Shown here: positions 58,501 to 63,420 of the stretch, one piece after another
How positions within the stretch are numbered: the stretch's first letter is position 1
Layout: each line of letters starts with the position of its first letter
Made by a program: the position numbers and the translations under genes
The notes under the pieces: model-generated
What the model was told of the DNA's origin: nothing
What the model saw: the letters and a program-made list of their open reading frames with translations, nothing else
The model's database searches: none
NCBI GenBank assembly: GCA_012845835.1
Contig: JABAKD010000006.1
Location: forward strand, 6,812,318 to 6,876,317
Length of the DNA stretch: 64,000 nt
Source: Undaria pinnatifida
Lineage: Eukaryota > Sar > Phaeophyceae > Laminariales > Alariaceae
Reading direction: 5' to 3'

Positions 58501-61500
58501 AGGGGCTTAACCCCATTGAAGCCCTAAAACCCCTCCGTGTACTAATTCCAAGTAATTTGTACCGAAAACGGGTTTCCAGTTGTGCAGGCGTTAACCTTTT
58601 TCGAGCCCCCAAATCCCCCCTGTGTACTGACTTGAAGTAAATTTGTCCCCCAAAAAGGGTTTCCAGTGGTGGAAGGCGTTAACCCTACCTTTGGTCGACT
58701 GGGTTTTATTGAGTCAGGGTTATAGAAATGAAAAATTATACCTCGGACAGATCACCGATCCCTACTTGATGATATACTGTAGAATTAACGCCTCGACAAC
58801 TGTAAACCCTTTTTGGGGGACAAATTTACTTGACGTTAATACAGGGGGGATTTTGGGGCTCTACAGGGGTTACAACGCCTGCAACCCGTTTTAGGGACAG
58901 ATTACTTGGAATTAGTATACGGAGGGGTTTTAAGGCTTCACCTTTATATTTCATGAAATATCTGTTTGGTCTAGCTCATGCTTCCCTATGGGAGCCGTAC
59001 GATCAGCATCTATAACACGTGTCTCCTGGGCTTGATATGTCCAAAGTATCTGTCCTACTAGTATGTCCCCTAATAAACATGCCTTCCAAAACGTAATAAG
59101 GTCCATTCCTGCTCCACAAAGCTCAGATTTACTTCGTTCAGTATTTTACGCTCAGGATCTGTCCGAGGCCCAGATTTCCTACGTTCATTGCAATCTTACA
59201 CGCTCAGGATCCGTCCGAGGTGTCGAAAAGTATCTCAACTTGTAGGACAGGTGGTAAGGTAACGTCTTTCTATAAGAAATGACCCTCGATGACGGCGAGA
59301 CACAGCATCGGCATCCATTAGCGGTCTACAAGGAGCGCACTTACTCCTTTCCCTCACATTGGCGTCGTCGGCAGTTCTGACGCCAGGATAGTGCCGCTGC
59401 TCGGGCACAGGGGGGCCTATGAAATCGCAGACATGAGCATGCTCTGCACGCGGCCAACCTAGCTTTGCGAACAACATGCTCCAGTCTGCGATTTCATGGT
59501 CTTCCTGTGCGCGATTGGCACTATCCGCTGGACTCACCGCGTCGCCCGGCACCACTGCCGAAGCCTCGGTCGTGGCGGCTGCCGAACTGGGGGCCGGGCC
59601 CTTCCCCTCCGGCGAGGGGACGAGCACGGATCCCGCTCCGTTCTCTCGCCTTCCGACTTGGGCGGAGATATCAAAGGGGACGCGGGTGATGTGGCTGTAG
59701 CAACGTCCTGGTAAACGTGTAACTCGGAAGGGGGGGGGGGGGCAGCGGGTGTTGTTTCGGCTGTTCCATCGGCGGGGTGTGGCGATAGCACGAGCTAAAG
59801 GCGCCTTTACCGGCGAGTGACGATGGCCTTGAACCGTGGCAGTCCTATCCCCACGGTTCTGACTGCTGTGGCGGGGTTTGCTAGATATATCCGGAAGGAT
59901 GCGAGAGGGGGGGGGGGGGTCGAGTCAACATTTTCTGATGCGAGAGACAGCGCGGATGTGAGAGGCTCGACTGCTAGATTCGGTGTCCGGCCTACTGCCG
60001 ATCGTCCCCTCCTTGAGCATGTGGGCCGCAGTAGTGCTACTTTCCACGACGGTGAGGCGGGGATCGGCCCGCACTCGACAACGCCGAATCAGGTATCCAG
60101 TGAGAGATATGCAGGGGACGGAATGTCACTGCGTGACTCGACATGCCTATGGGAGACGCAAGACGACGGGTCTCGGAATCAGGGATGCTACCCTGCTTGG
60201 TCACGCTACGCTCTCCCATAGCCTGACTCTCGACCCCCTGGAGGTCCACCGTACCTACCGAGTCCCCGCGGGTACTACCACGGCGAGGCACCGAGCTACG
60301 CATCAGAGCGCGACCGTGCGTGGTGCGCGCGTTTGAGCCGGCGTGAGAGAGAGCTGAGGTGTCTGGCCCACGACTACCCACCCATCCCCCCGTCCCACTC
60401 CCCGAAACGAGCTCACTGATGTTACTGTTGATAAGGCTTGGTTTTTGTCTTCTCTTTTCTCAGAATGGCGTCGTCGGCAGGCCGTGATATTTTTCAAGAG
60501 TGGGGTCGTATGTTGAATTCTTCATACTATTGATATATCTTTTCCAACCTAAGAGTGTGGAAATGGCGAACACCCTCGTCGTTATCGTCGTCGTCGATGT
60601 GTTTTTGGGTTTTGGCGTGGTTGTGGGTTGTTGGTGCTGGCGTTGGCGTTGGCGGCGTCGTGGTGGTTGTGGTTGTTGCTGGTGAAACTCGTTTTGTAAA
60701 CGGCGTGGAAAGACACGTCAGCTGTGAGGCTTCGTCGAGACTCGTCGTTGCGAGCTGCTTGCGATACGTTGGTCGCGCGAGCCACGGTAGTTCTGTTGTT
60801 AGCATTCTACTTTGTGGTATCCGATACTAGTGTTAGTACTGTAGTTGTACGTAATACCTCTCTGTGGTCCCTACCCGAAGGCCAGGAAACGGGGAGTTTC
60901 CACTATGGGAAGTTGGCTGGGCTGACGGGGTGGCATACATGACTGGATGTCCCATATAGGGCTTCCCGTATAATGTCCTACAGGAAAAAAATATCTCCAT
61001 GGGAGCATAATATCCCGTGGGATATTTCCCGTACGACCAATGTGTCCAGTAGGATATCTCATGGGTTTTTTTCCTCATGAGACGTCCTATAGGAAATCTT
61101 TCAATCACATGAGATATGGGACGTGAGATACGGGACATGCCATGGGACCAGTTGGGACTTCCCACAGGAAAACCTAGTTCCCGCGGGGCATCCCACGCGA
61201 CCGATGTGTCCCGTAAATGGAAATATCCGACATGGTATGTCCTACGGGACGGTCTTGTAAGGAACACCTGTCAGGTGGTGGTGTAAATCATACGGCTGAC
61301 GGGGCAGCCCCCGCCCCCCCCCCGCCGTTTCATCCATAACGCCTCAGACTACGGTGTTGGCTCTCACAGGTGGTTTGGCTGACCGTTGGAGGTGGCCGAA
61401 ACTGCGTGGCCTGAGTGTAGGATGGCATGTTGGGGGGGGGGGGGGGGGGGCAGAAGGTGGAGGTAAGGCTACAGGTGAACATGTGACTTGTGGGTTTGGT

Positions 61501-62728
61501 AGGTGTTGAGTTTGTCTGTATGCCTTCGTAGCCACTGCATGCCGTACGCCAGCCGAACGAAGACGGCTACAAAAATGGTCGATCCGCGAATTACACGGCT
61601 TGCCCAGCTTGCGCTTTTTTTTCTAAACTGTTTTTTTTTTGCCAAGTTGAAAGTTTTTGCGAGCTGGGTGAATGACACGGTGATGCGTTTCGATTTTGAT
61701 GGCACGTGTTTCTTATTCTTGGTCTATTTCAGGCAGCTGTTGTCGTTCTTGCGGCGGCGAGAGCTTTAGTAGTGGGTCCGACCAAAGGCGTTTTGAAACC
61801 CTTCCATGTGCATGTCACGTTCCCATCCCTCCCTCGCTCACTCCATCCCTGCTTCCTGTCCTGGCCTGCCCGCCTTTTCCTCTTCCCCCGACCCTCCCTT
61901 TCTCCCTTGTCGTCCCCCCCTGTTGCTCGCCCTTGCGTTTTCCCCTCCCTGCGTCCCTCCCTTTCCCTTTCCGTTTCGTCCCTCCATCCCTACCCCCCCC
62001 CCCCCTCTGCCTTGCCTCCATTACAATGTTGCCCAAAACCTTCTCTTGGGCCTGTTTTCTTTCGATTCTGCTCGTCTGCAGACAACGTACCACCGCCTTT
62101 CGGTTCACGATGGCGCGATCCTCACGGGGGAGCTCCAGTACAAGCCGTCCTCCCGAAAGCCCCGATCTGGGTCTACGGGAAAAGTTCCCGCTTCGACAAC
62201 GCTGGTAAGCCGGCGTGAAGACACCTCCCCCCCCCCCGCCTCCGCCTCCACCCCCTCGCGCTCGCCGTCCCCCTCCCCCCCCCACCAAACTATTGCCGAT
62301 GTTCGACAGCGGGCTGCCGTAAGCAGTCGCGACATGGTTGGGGCATCAGGTAGTCGCGAAATTGTGGGGGCGCAGGAGCAGCCGCAGCAGCTGCTACTGC
62401 AGCAGCAAGAACGACCGCAGCAGCAGCGCCAACTTCAGCTTCAGCAGCAGCAGCGCCAGCAACGATCCTTCCCGCAGCAGCAACTTGAACAGGTTCAGCA
62501 GGAACGTCAACCATTGTCGCCCCCGCAGCAGCAGCGCCAACAGCTGCAGCTGCAGCGCCGACAGCAGCAGCAGCAGCAGCAGCAGCAACAGCAACGCCAA
62601 CCACCACAGCAGTGGCAGCAGCACCATCAGCAACGGCAGCAGCGACTGCAGCAGCAGCAGCAGCAGCAGCAGCAGCGCGAAGAAGAGCACCCCCACCACC
62701 AGCAACAGCAGCGTCAGCAGCAGCAGCG

Positions 62729-62759
<31 letters not shown>

Positions 62760-63149
62760 AGGCTGCACTACCAGCAACTCCAGCAACAATTCGAAGCATC
62801 AGCGCGGAGACAAGGCTAAACCTCATCACGGTCACGCACAAAACGACAAGATTACAAAATGCTGCTGCCTGATGACGTCAGCCGGTGTTCAAGGTTCAAC
62901 ACCCTCCCCCCCCCCCCCTGCCTCCGCCCCCCCATCCCTTGCCTGCCGCCCCTCCCTTGCCTGCCGCCCCCCGCCCCTCTGCCCGTTTTCTCGATGGGAA
63001 CTTCCCCCCAGACTACCCCTGCACCCGAAGAATCCCCCGCCCCAGCAGCTACCGTAGCACCAGAGGAACAGCAGGGAGACTCTGCGAGTACAGGTGCCGA
63101 TTCACCGCCCGCTTCCAATGGGCCGGCGGATGCGGACTCCACGCAGTGA
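31269..63149 (+). CDS. Bactofilin-like cytoskeletal protein, four-exon gene with giant introns
   Basis: Join of 31269-31581, 56911-57032, 62082-62204 and 63012-63149 gives 231 residues and a TGA stop. Residues 1-65 are basic, Pro/Ala-rich and begin MFKKK, like the short N-terminal membrane-binding motif of bacterial bactofilins. Residues about 66-168 form the repeating beta-helix: VLVVGKGVV, then NCDAVIVQGNLDGNIRAKY (exon 1), RGKVECEEADVAGSFEG and RLTLSATARVGGK (exon 2), YHRLSVHDGAILTGELQYK (exon 3). Residues 169-231 are disordered, rich in P, S, E and A. All junctions are GT/AG; phases 1, 0, 0 fit exactly. Known family role: non-polar filaments that scaffold membrane or wall enzymes. The joins are inferred from domain continuity and phase, not from transcripts; exon 1 could belong to another transcript, but no other partner exons were found. 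Confidence 0.75.
33458..33535 (+). repeat. Dispersed family H, copy 1
   Basis: CCCCTAAT..AACATGCCTTCC, then AA.CCCAGATTT.TTACG. The second copy is at 59065-59140. The surrounding 32957-33541 open frame is AT-rich and without coding character. Confidence 0.5.
34033..34430. mobile_element. Family-F MITE split by a SINE-B insertion
   Basis: Left part GTCCCTGTATAGTGCCG to 34095; right part GCGGAGTAGTGCTGGTTACC, ATTGTGCCG, AGGATAGCGGGAC from about 34310. Between them lies a plus-strand SINE-B (34105-34270). Confidence 0.55.
34105..34270 (+). mobile_element. SINE-B copy nested in a family-F MITE
   Basis: GACGAGGGAAAAAAAAGCTG, CTCGCGACAAAAATGAGAGT, GGGGAGAAGATCCTGCTTCG, GCCGGATCTGAGTTTTGCAT, then GATGGGGTGAGCAAAAAAA. 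Confidence 0.6.
34660..34872. repeat. About 120-bp direct duplication with ACCTGGTA motifs
   Basis: Both units hold GTATACC or GAGGTAC, TAGCA, a TACCTGGT(A/G)CCAGGTCGC block, then TAATCCCTAAC and TAGCCCGAAAA. Confidence 0.7.
35121..35242. repeat. 61-bp direct duplication
   Basis: CTTGTGTAATCGATGCCGTA at 35121 and its twin at 35182, nearly identical over the full 61 bases to GTGATTTTCCA. Confidence 0.9.
35755..35850 (-). repeat. Solo family-D unit
   Basis: TTAGAGCCCCCGAACCCCTC, CTATACTAAATCCAAGTAAC, GGGTTTGCAGTTGTAAAG, with no MITE ends. Confidence 0.7.
36175..36275 (+). repeat. Family-E fragment
   Basis: GGCCTGGAGCCCGCACTGC, TTCGAGTAGCCGGCG, TTTTCGTCATTTTTCGCCAT. Confidence 0.45.
36419..36456. 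repeat. (GCC)n microsatellite
   Basis: GCGCCGCCGTCGCCGCCGCC, then further GCC units. The region 36460-37190 around it shows no gene. Confidence 0.85.
37207..37725 (-). pseudogene. Broken minus-strand coding tract with an AT-hook-like motif
   Basis: Three overlapping minus-strand open segments look coding. 37725-37519 contains FHVCARQINTGRPSLDTGV, DDYEHPERV and RRRGRPPSKRLK (AT-hook-like), then TAG. 37585-37334 contains AAIEEAQVWATVEGQEGVF and LDAVEEMTGQLDSTG. 37416-37207 contains LKLLRGFDLLERAAEEGG and FHPQKARMAFIEAHASKP, then TAG. Each switch needs a frame change or a very short intron. The simplest reading is one decayed gene or transposon ORF lying antisense inside intron 1. A basic GRPP..R tail occurs in some SWIM or MULE-type transposases; that link is a guess. 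Confidence 0.35.
38227..38246. repeat. Run of 20 C
   Basis: Homopolymer followed by further C blocks. A run of 24 C is at 48481-48504 and a run of 19 G at 61432-61450. Confidence 0.9.
38542..38858 (+). mobile_element. SINE-A, full length, best copy
   Basis: Head CCGGTCGCCCCGGTGGCG with A-box-like TGGCGTATCAGG and B box GAGATCGAATCCCC, body GCGGAAAGCGCGAGAGCG, GACGAGCAGTGGGATTGCTG, ATGCGCGATAAAAACTGAAG, GAAGGGACGACACCTGTGAC, and a 15-A tail (38844-38858). A tRNA-derived SINE made by RNA polymerase III and moved by another element's reverse transcriptase (family knowledge). Confidence 0.85.
39230..39445 (-). repeat. Dispersed family G copy
   Basis: TGTTGTCTTCACATCAAACC, TTATGTGGTCACAGAC, CGCGATTCATCAAGGTAAAG, GTACCGGGTACGATAACCC. 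Its mirror-image relatives on the plus strand are at 46800-47100 and 55860-56100. Confidence 0.65.
39848..40248 (-). pseudogene. Frameshifted fragment, possibly a PIF/Harbinger-type transposase N-terminus
   Basis: The minus strand reads GSDSVGDDCESIATFLEVP and AAFAKRKT, then shifts by one base near 40050 into DLSLSFMHQIDEGDGKD and RKKRTRRVFPRPTYKAS, ending at a TGA at 39848. An acidic leader followed by a basic RR.F.RP.Y segment is the usual N-terminus of Harbinger-like transposases, but no DDE core follows. It lies antisense within intron 1. The family call is tentative. Confidence 0.3.
41150..41330 (-). repeat. GGGTCG-rich dispersed element, copy 2
   Basis: On the minus strand: CGGGTCATAACCCGACCCG, TACCAGGAGGTATCAAAACT, GGTCAGGAGGTGTTTGGAAT, CTCACGGGACGAATCGGG, matching 4095-4312. 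Confidence 0.6.
41477..41768 (-). pseudogene. Possible minus-strand retroposed fragment with poly(A)
   Basis: The minus-strand frame 41768-41541 reads NKPKTPREVIVTSIGGGIV, then VLDYEYFMCQSSQQNKTTQ and YHKRAEKAQYAATKHTIT, ending TGA. About 50 bases later comes a run of 16 A residues (T run at 41477-41492 on the plus strand). There is no in-frame ATG. It may be a 3' exon copied by retroposition or a chance frame. Product not recognised. Confidence 0.2.
42561..42920 (-). mobile_element. Family-D MITE, complete copy
   Basis: GCTACGATAGAGGT at 42565 pairs with ACTTCTATCGTAGCACGCG at the right. It holds one inverted D unit (GAGCCCCCGAACCCGTCC, ATCCAAGTAATTTTGTCCCC). Length 360 bases. Confidence 0.75.
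43380..43990. repeat. Degenerate GACAGACA-rich tract
   Basis: Many scattered TAGACAGAC and CAGACAG units without a clear period. The overlapping minus-strand ORFs rich in S, L and V come from this tract. Confidence 0.5.
44515..44660. repeat. Two family-D units, inverted
   Basis: GACTTGGAATTAGTGTAGCG, then CTAGAGCCTTAAAACC, AAGCAGTTTTGTCCCC and GGGTTTCCAGTGCTGGTAAA. Confidence 0.6.
45361..45436. repeat. 38-bp direct duplication
   Basis: AATTATCGCGTCGAAAAC begins at 45361 and 45399, each ending TATGTTGACGTTT. Confidence 0.9.
45455..46120 (+). repeat. Family-C cluster with a family-K insert
   Basis: C copies at 45455-45665, 45690-45830 and 46030-46120. Between the second and third lies family K (45930-46040: CCGGGGAAAAAAAAAGG, GAGCTCACGACACTCGCACG, CACGTCGTGTGTCGATTTA). 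Confidence 0.6.
46150..46265 (+). repeat. Dispersed family J, copy 1
   Basis: CCGTGGAAGCGACAGCGCGA, GCTGTCCCTACCGG, CCAGCAGCGCAAG, GCGTGAGTATGTCGACC. The second copy is at 55335-55465. Confidence 0.65.
46321..46399. repeat. Perfect 20-bp tandem repeat, four copies
   Basis: AGATCCCTGGTCTAAATGAC four times back to back; the last base of the last unit differs. No spacers, so not a CRISPR array. Confidence 0.95.
46800..47100 (+). repeat. Dispersed family G copy
   Basis: T-rich start, GTACCCGGTACGCTAGCACT, TTGATGAATTGCGACTG, GTCTGTGACCACAGAAC, TTTAATGTGAAGATAACACA. Confidence 0.65.
47133..47250. repeat. Dispersed family M, copy 2
   Basis: GAGACGGGTCAGTCAAGGGA, GTCCAGCGGTCAAGAGTGTC, CCACACTAAAT, TAGTAGTTTCGCGTCAAAGG. 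Open frames on both strands continue to 47530 without recognisable content. Confidence 0.5.
47670..47880 (+). repeat. Dispersed family G copy
   Basis: TTGCATGGCTAAATCA, GTTTGTGACCACAGACAGAC, CTCTAGGAGGACACTGG, GGTGTGGATGGGTGG, AGAGCACACACTG; matches 18625-18800. Confidence 0.6.
48336..48425 (-). mobile_element. SINE-B fragment
   Basis: CCCCTGTACTATACACGCC, TTCAATGTTATCGCGGGTTA, TTCAGCGTTTTCTTGC, AACTCGCGT. Confidence 0.5.
48481..48504. repeat. Run of 24 C
   Basis: Homopolymer with an adjacent C-rich patch. The wider area 48500-49140 shows no gene; 48950-48985 is G-rich. Confidence 0.9.
49150..49300 (-). repeat. Dispersed family G copy
   Basis: TGTTGAAGTGGTATTTCCAC, CACTTACGTCCAGCGCAACC, TAGTAATAGAGAGATGAGC, ACGAGACGGAGATACGC. 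Confidence 0.5.
49314..49750. mobile_element. Family-F MITE split by a family-C insertion
   Basis: Left GGTCCCTGTATAGTGCCGG to the CACTCCGCACACTCCCACTA block; right from CATAGGCACTATAGCGGGAA. Between them a minus-strand family-C fragment (49440-49515: TTTGCAAGCTGCGTGATGCA) shows that C moved after F. A small G copy follows at 49780-49880. Confidence 0.6.
50115..50305 (+). mobile_element. SINE-A copy, 5' truncated
   Basis: CTTGCGGAAAGCGTGAGAGC, GTGGGATTGCTGACCCC, GAAGGGACGACACTTGTGAC, then a tail of AAATAAATAAATAAATAAG. Confidence 0.75.
50325..50700 (+). mobile_element. SINE-B, full length with tRNA-like B box
   Basis: A head with GGTCGCCCCGGCAGCCTCG and B box GAGTTCGATTCCC, then ACAATTCGACGCGAGCCGAC, CCCGCGATACAACATGAAGG, ACGTAGCGTGGTGGGAGG, ACCCCGGATCTGAGTTACTA and an A-rich end. 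It shares the central GCGATA..TTGAAGGCA segment with SINE-A. Confidence 0.7.
50818..51152. repeat. 167-bp direct duplication
   Basis: GACATATTTTCCTCGTTTCG at 50818 and 50985; both run through AAACAATCGAAAGCACGTCG to GTTGGGCACACGCAGCAG. It sits between two SINE-B copies. Confidence 0.9.
51285..51475 (+). mobile_element. SINE-B copy
   Basis: ATTCGATGCGATTCGACGAG, TTCTCGCGATCGAAAACGAA, GCGTACCGTAGTGGGG, GAGAAGAGCCTGCTTGGTGA, GATGGAAGGAACGAGCAAAA. Confidence 0.75.
51560..51660 (-). mobile_element. Family-K retroposon-like copy
   Basis: T run (A tail of the minus strand), CATCCTCCGGCGGATGGGG, then TTAGCTCACCACACTTCCAC and CGTCGTGTGTCGATTTA. Confidence 0.55.
52000..52270 (+). repeat. Dispersed family E, longest copy
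   Basis: GTTTCATTGGCCCACACGCG, CGACGAGCGCGATCTG, CTCACAGCTTCCTGCGTTGC, AAGTGGCCGATGCTGTAGCC, TTCGTCATTTTTTTTCTCG. Confidence 0.6.
52280..53100. other. GC-rich stretch, function unknown
   Basis: 52490-52760 is GC-rich and free of the repeat families listed here. Minus-strand frames (WSAHFYQIVSTTRGETARA; QTIFGAFIRYDFRLERGQG) look partly coding, but no splice structure or family is clear. Confidence 0.25.
53105..53205 (+). mobile_element. Family-K copy with A15 tail
   Basis: ACGTGGAAGTGTGGTGGGC, TAAAGCTTTACTTTTCCCCA, TCCGCCGGAGGATATACAAG, then a long A run. It is inverted relative to the copies at 46.0, 51.6 and 55.2 kb and shows the 3' poly(A) directly. Confidence 0.6.
53215..53760. repeat. 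Family-F-related tandem block, three units
   Basis: CCGCACTAAAGCGG(A/G)ACC, GGGCAAG.C.GTG.CA and GCGGGACTAGGGCCGTATGC recur with a spacing near 170 bases. Confidence 0.55.
54300..55110. other. No gene seen
   Basis: AT-rich; four ACCTGGTA-type palindromes at 54740-54990 are the only notable signals. Confidence 0.35.
55110..55290 (-). mobile_element. Family-K copy containing a family-D unit
   Basis: T13, CATCCTCTGGGGGATGGGG, then an inserted D unit (55155-55245: AGAGCCCCAAAACCCCTCCC, AAATTTGTCCCCAAAAAGGG), then the K remainder CTCGCCACACATGAACG. Confidence 0.55.
55335..55465 (+). repeat. Dispersed family J, copy 2
   Basis: CCGTGGCAGCGACAGCGCGA, GCTGTCCCTACCGGCGATCC, GCGTGAGTATGTCGACC. The frame that follows to 55644 (VEIVEIATRNFILSGSVGL, then a stop) is protein-like but unplaced. 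Confidence 0.65.
55860..56100 (+). repeat. Dispersed family G copy
   Basis: GTACCCGGTACGCTCTCAC, CTTGATGAATTGCGACTG, GTCTGTGACCACATAATTTG, TTAATGTAAAGACAACACAC. Confidence 0.65.
56600..56890 (+). other. Extended pyrimidine tract ahead of bactofilin exon 2
   Basis: About 290 bases overwhelmingly C and T, ending about 20 bases before the acceptor. Similar tracts precede exon 3 (61806-62060) and exon 4 (62905-62990), so they mark genuine 3' splice sites in this genome. Confidence 0.6.
56911..57032 (+). CDS. Bactofilin gene, exon 2 (central beta-helix)
   Basis: A 122-base exon from acceptor GTTAAG|GT to donor GCAAG|GTAAGA. Completing the phase-1 codon of exon 1 gives GGCMRGKVECEEADVAGSFEG, then RLTLSATARVGGK, the typical mid-domain bactofilin pattern (hydrophobic-x-G and GxFxG turns every 7 to 9 residues). 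A pyrimidine-rich stretch of about 290 bases precedes it. An acceptor at 56924-56925 is an alternative and would drop five residues in the same phase. It is too short and ATG-poor for ordinary ORF scans. Confidence 0.8.
57400..57605. repeat. Family L copy 2 followed by a family-D unit
   Basis: 57400-57470: GCCGGGACGGAGCACGTCGG, CACCAACCAGGCAGACAC. 57508-57605: an inverted D unit (CAGAGCCCCAAAAATATCTC, GGGTTTCCAGTTGC). Confidence 0.5.
58240..58325 (-). repeat. Dispersed family C fragment
   Basis: GAGATCGAAGATTTTGTCGA, ATGCAAGCTGTGTGTGACAC, TCCGATCGCG. Confidence 0.65.
58500..58950. repeat. Family-D units as an inverted pair of doublets
   Basis: Two minus-oriented units (58500-58590, 58595-58690) face two plus-oriented units (58785-58870, 58870-58945), each with the GGGTTTCCAGT / ACTGGAAACCC and AAGTAA core. 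The RNA could form a stem with a roughly 100-base loop. Confidence 0.65.
59065..59222 (+). repeat. Dispersed family H copy 2 with an internal duplication
   Basis: CCCCTAATAAACATGCCTTC at 59067; ACGCTCAGGATC(T/C)GTCCGAGG is doubled at about 59150 and 59198. Confidence 0.6.
59385..59531. repeat. Long imperfect hairpin, about 57-base arms
   Basis: AGGATAGTGCCGCTGCTCGG, CATGAAATCGCAGAC-like and GAGCATG in the left arm pair with CATGCTC, GTCTGCGATTTCATGG and GGCACTATCCGCTGG in the right arm, around a 33-base loop. Could be a MITE or a small-RNA precursor. Confidence 0.7.
59823..60417 (+). pseudogene. GC-rich coding-like tract with an in-frame TAG
   Basis: From ATG 59823 the frame reads ALNRGSPIPTVLTAVAG and GGEAGIGPHS-like sequence with a G run, to TAG at 60219-60221. 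The same frame then continues for 65 more codons, including GEAPSYASERDRAWCARLS and RRERELRCLAHDYPPIPPS, to TGA at about 60417. One nonsense codon in an otherwise continuous frame suggests a decayed gene. The preceding 59260-59810 segment is also GC-rich and open on both strands. No family recognised; a gag-like retroelement region is possible. Confidence 0.3.
60705..60785 (-). repeat. Dispersed family C fragment
   Basis: CACGTCAGCTGTGAGGCTTC, GTCGAGACTCGTCGTTGCGA, GCTGCTTGCGATACGTTGGT. Confidence 0.55.
60945..61255. repeat. Cluster of short palindromic TCCCRTRGGA-like motifs
   Basis: More than fifteen decamers such as TCCCGTGGGA, CCATGGGA, TCCTATAGGA, TCCTACGGGA and CCTCATGAGA occur within 310 bases, most near-palindromic, in no fixed period. 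Confidence 0.65.
62082..62204 (+). CDS. Bactofilin gene, exon 3 (last beta-helix coil)
   Basis: A 123-base, 41-codon exon in phase 0 at both ends, from CTGCAG|ACAACG to GCTG|GTAAGC. It reads TTYHRLSVHDGAILTGELQ, continuing exon 2 as ARVGGK-TTYHRLSV, the usual closing coil of a bactofilin, then a basic Ser/Pro stretch. The acceptor follows about 270 bases of C/T-rich sequence. Reading on past the donor keeps an open frame into a poly-Gln tract; that version is possible but less likely than splicing to 63012. Confidence 0.8.
62205..63011 (+). other. Intron 3 of the bactofilin gene with a sense CAG-repeat tract
   Basis: An 807-base intron from GTAAGC to CCCCAG. Inside, 62375-62770 is dominated by interrupted CAG triplets. 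The tract stays open from exon 3 to a TAA at 62817-62819, so an intron-retained form would encode a poly-Gln tail instead of the acidic tail. A cryptic 105-base in-frame intron (62205-62309, GACAG acceptor) would also fuse exon 3 to the poly-Gln frame. Confidence 0.55.
62375..62770 (+). repeat. Interrupted CAG-repeat tract
   Basis: Dominated by CAG with CGC, CAA and CTG interruptions; longest pure runs about 8 to 10 units (62560-62586, 62647-62676, 62732-62758). It reads poly-Gln, poly-Ser or poly-Ala by frame and poly-Leu or poly-Ala on the other strand. Confidence 0.9.
63012..63149 (+). CDS. Bactofilin gene, exon 4 (disordered C-terminus and stop)
   Basis: Begins after CCCCCCAG in phase 0, matching the end of exon 3, and runs 45 residues to a TGA at 63147-63149. 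Composition is acidic and rich in P, A, S, E and T, with no hydrophobic core: a disordered tail, as flanks many bactofilin domains. The upstream 120 bases are strongly C-rich. It could instead end a transcript that includes the CAG tract; the acceptor and phase would be the same. Confidence 0.6.
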   Translation, partial: TTPAPEESPAPAATVAPEEQQGDSASTGADSPPASNGPADADSTQ

Positions 63150-63239
63150 AGAAGACGACCCGAAAACAGGATGAAGATGTCTTCGCCCCCCGTACCTACC
63201 CCCCCCCCCCCCCGCCCCCCTCCCGGCTTGGTCCAGCTT

Positions 63240-63420
63240 GGTCCAGGGCAAGCGCGGTGCTGCGCGGCGTAATGTAGCGCAGTGCAGTGTAGCGTTGCGC
63301 AGAGCAGCGTAACCTTTGGCGTACCTATCACTGCGTAACGTAGCGCTGTGCAGAATAGTGTAGCGCAGCGCTACCTTGCGCTAACGTACCGCTGCAGCGT
63401 AGTGTAAGGGCGGCTCATAG
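63240..63420. repeat. Degenerate GTAGCGCAG-type repeats
   Basis: Many near-copies of GTAGCGCAGTGC and its reverse alternating over 170 bases, just after the bactofilin stop. It could form branched hairpins in the 3' end of the transcript. Confidence 0.6.

Larger units (their letters stand above)
57033..62081 (+). other. Intron 2 of the bactofilin gene (5.05 kb)
   Basis: GTAAGA to CTGCAG. It holds copies of families C, D, H and L, a long hairpin at 59385-59531, a GC-rich broken coding tract (59.8-60.4 kb), a cluster of short palindromes (60.95-61.25 kb), a 19-base G run (61432-61450) and a terminal pyrimidine tract from about 61806. The stretch 57610-58240 shows nothing I can name. Confidence 0.65.

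Noticed and set aside
61806-62081. Proline-rich start of the long frame reading into exon 3
   Set aside because: This is the pyrimidine tract ahead of the acceptor at 62081; the Pro/Ser/Leu reading is a by-product.
62290-62841. Poly-Ala and poly-Leu minus-strand ORFs and a poly-Ser plus-strand ORF
   Set aside because: Alternative frames of the CAG tract.
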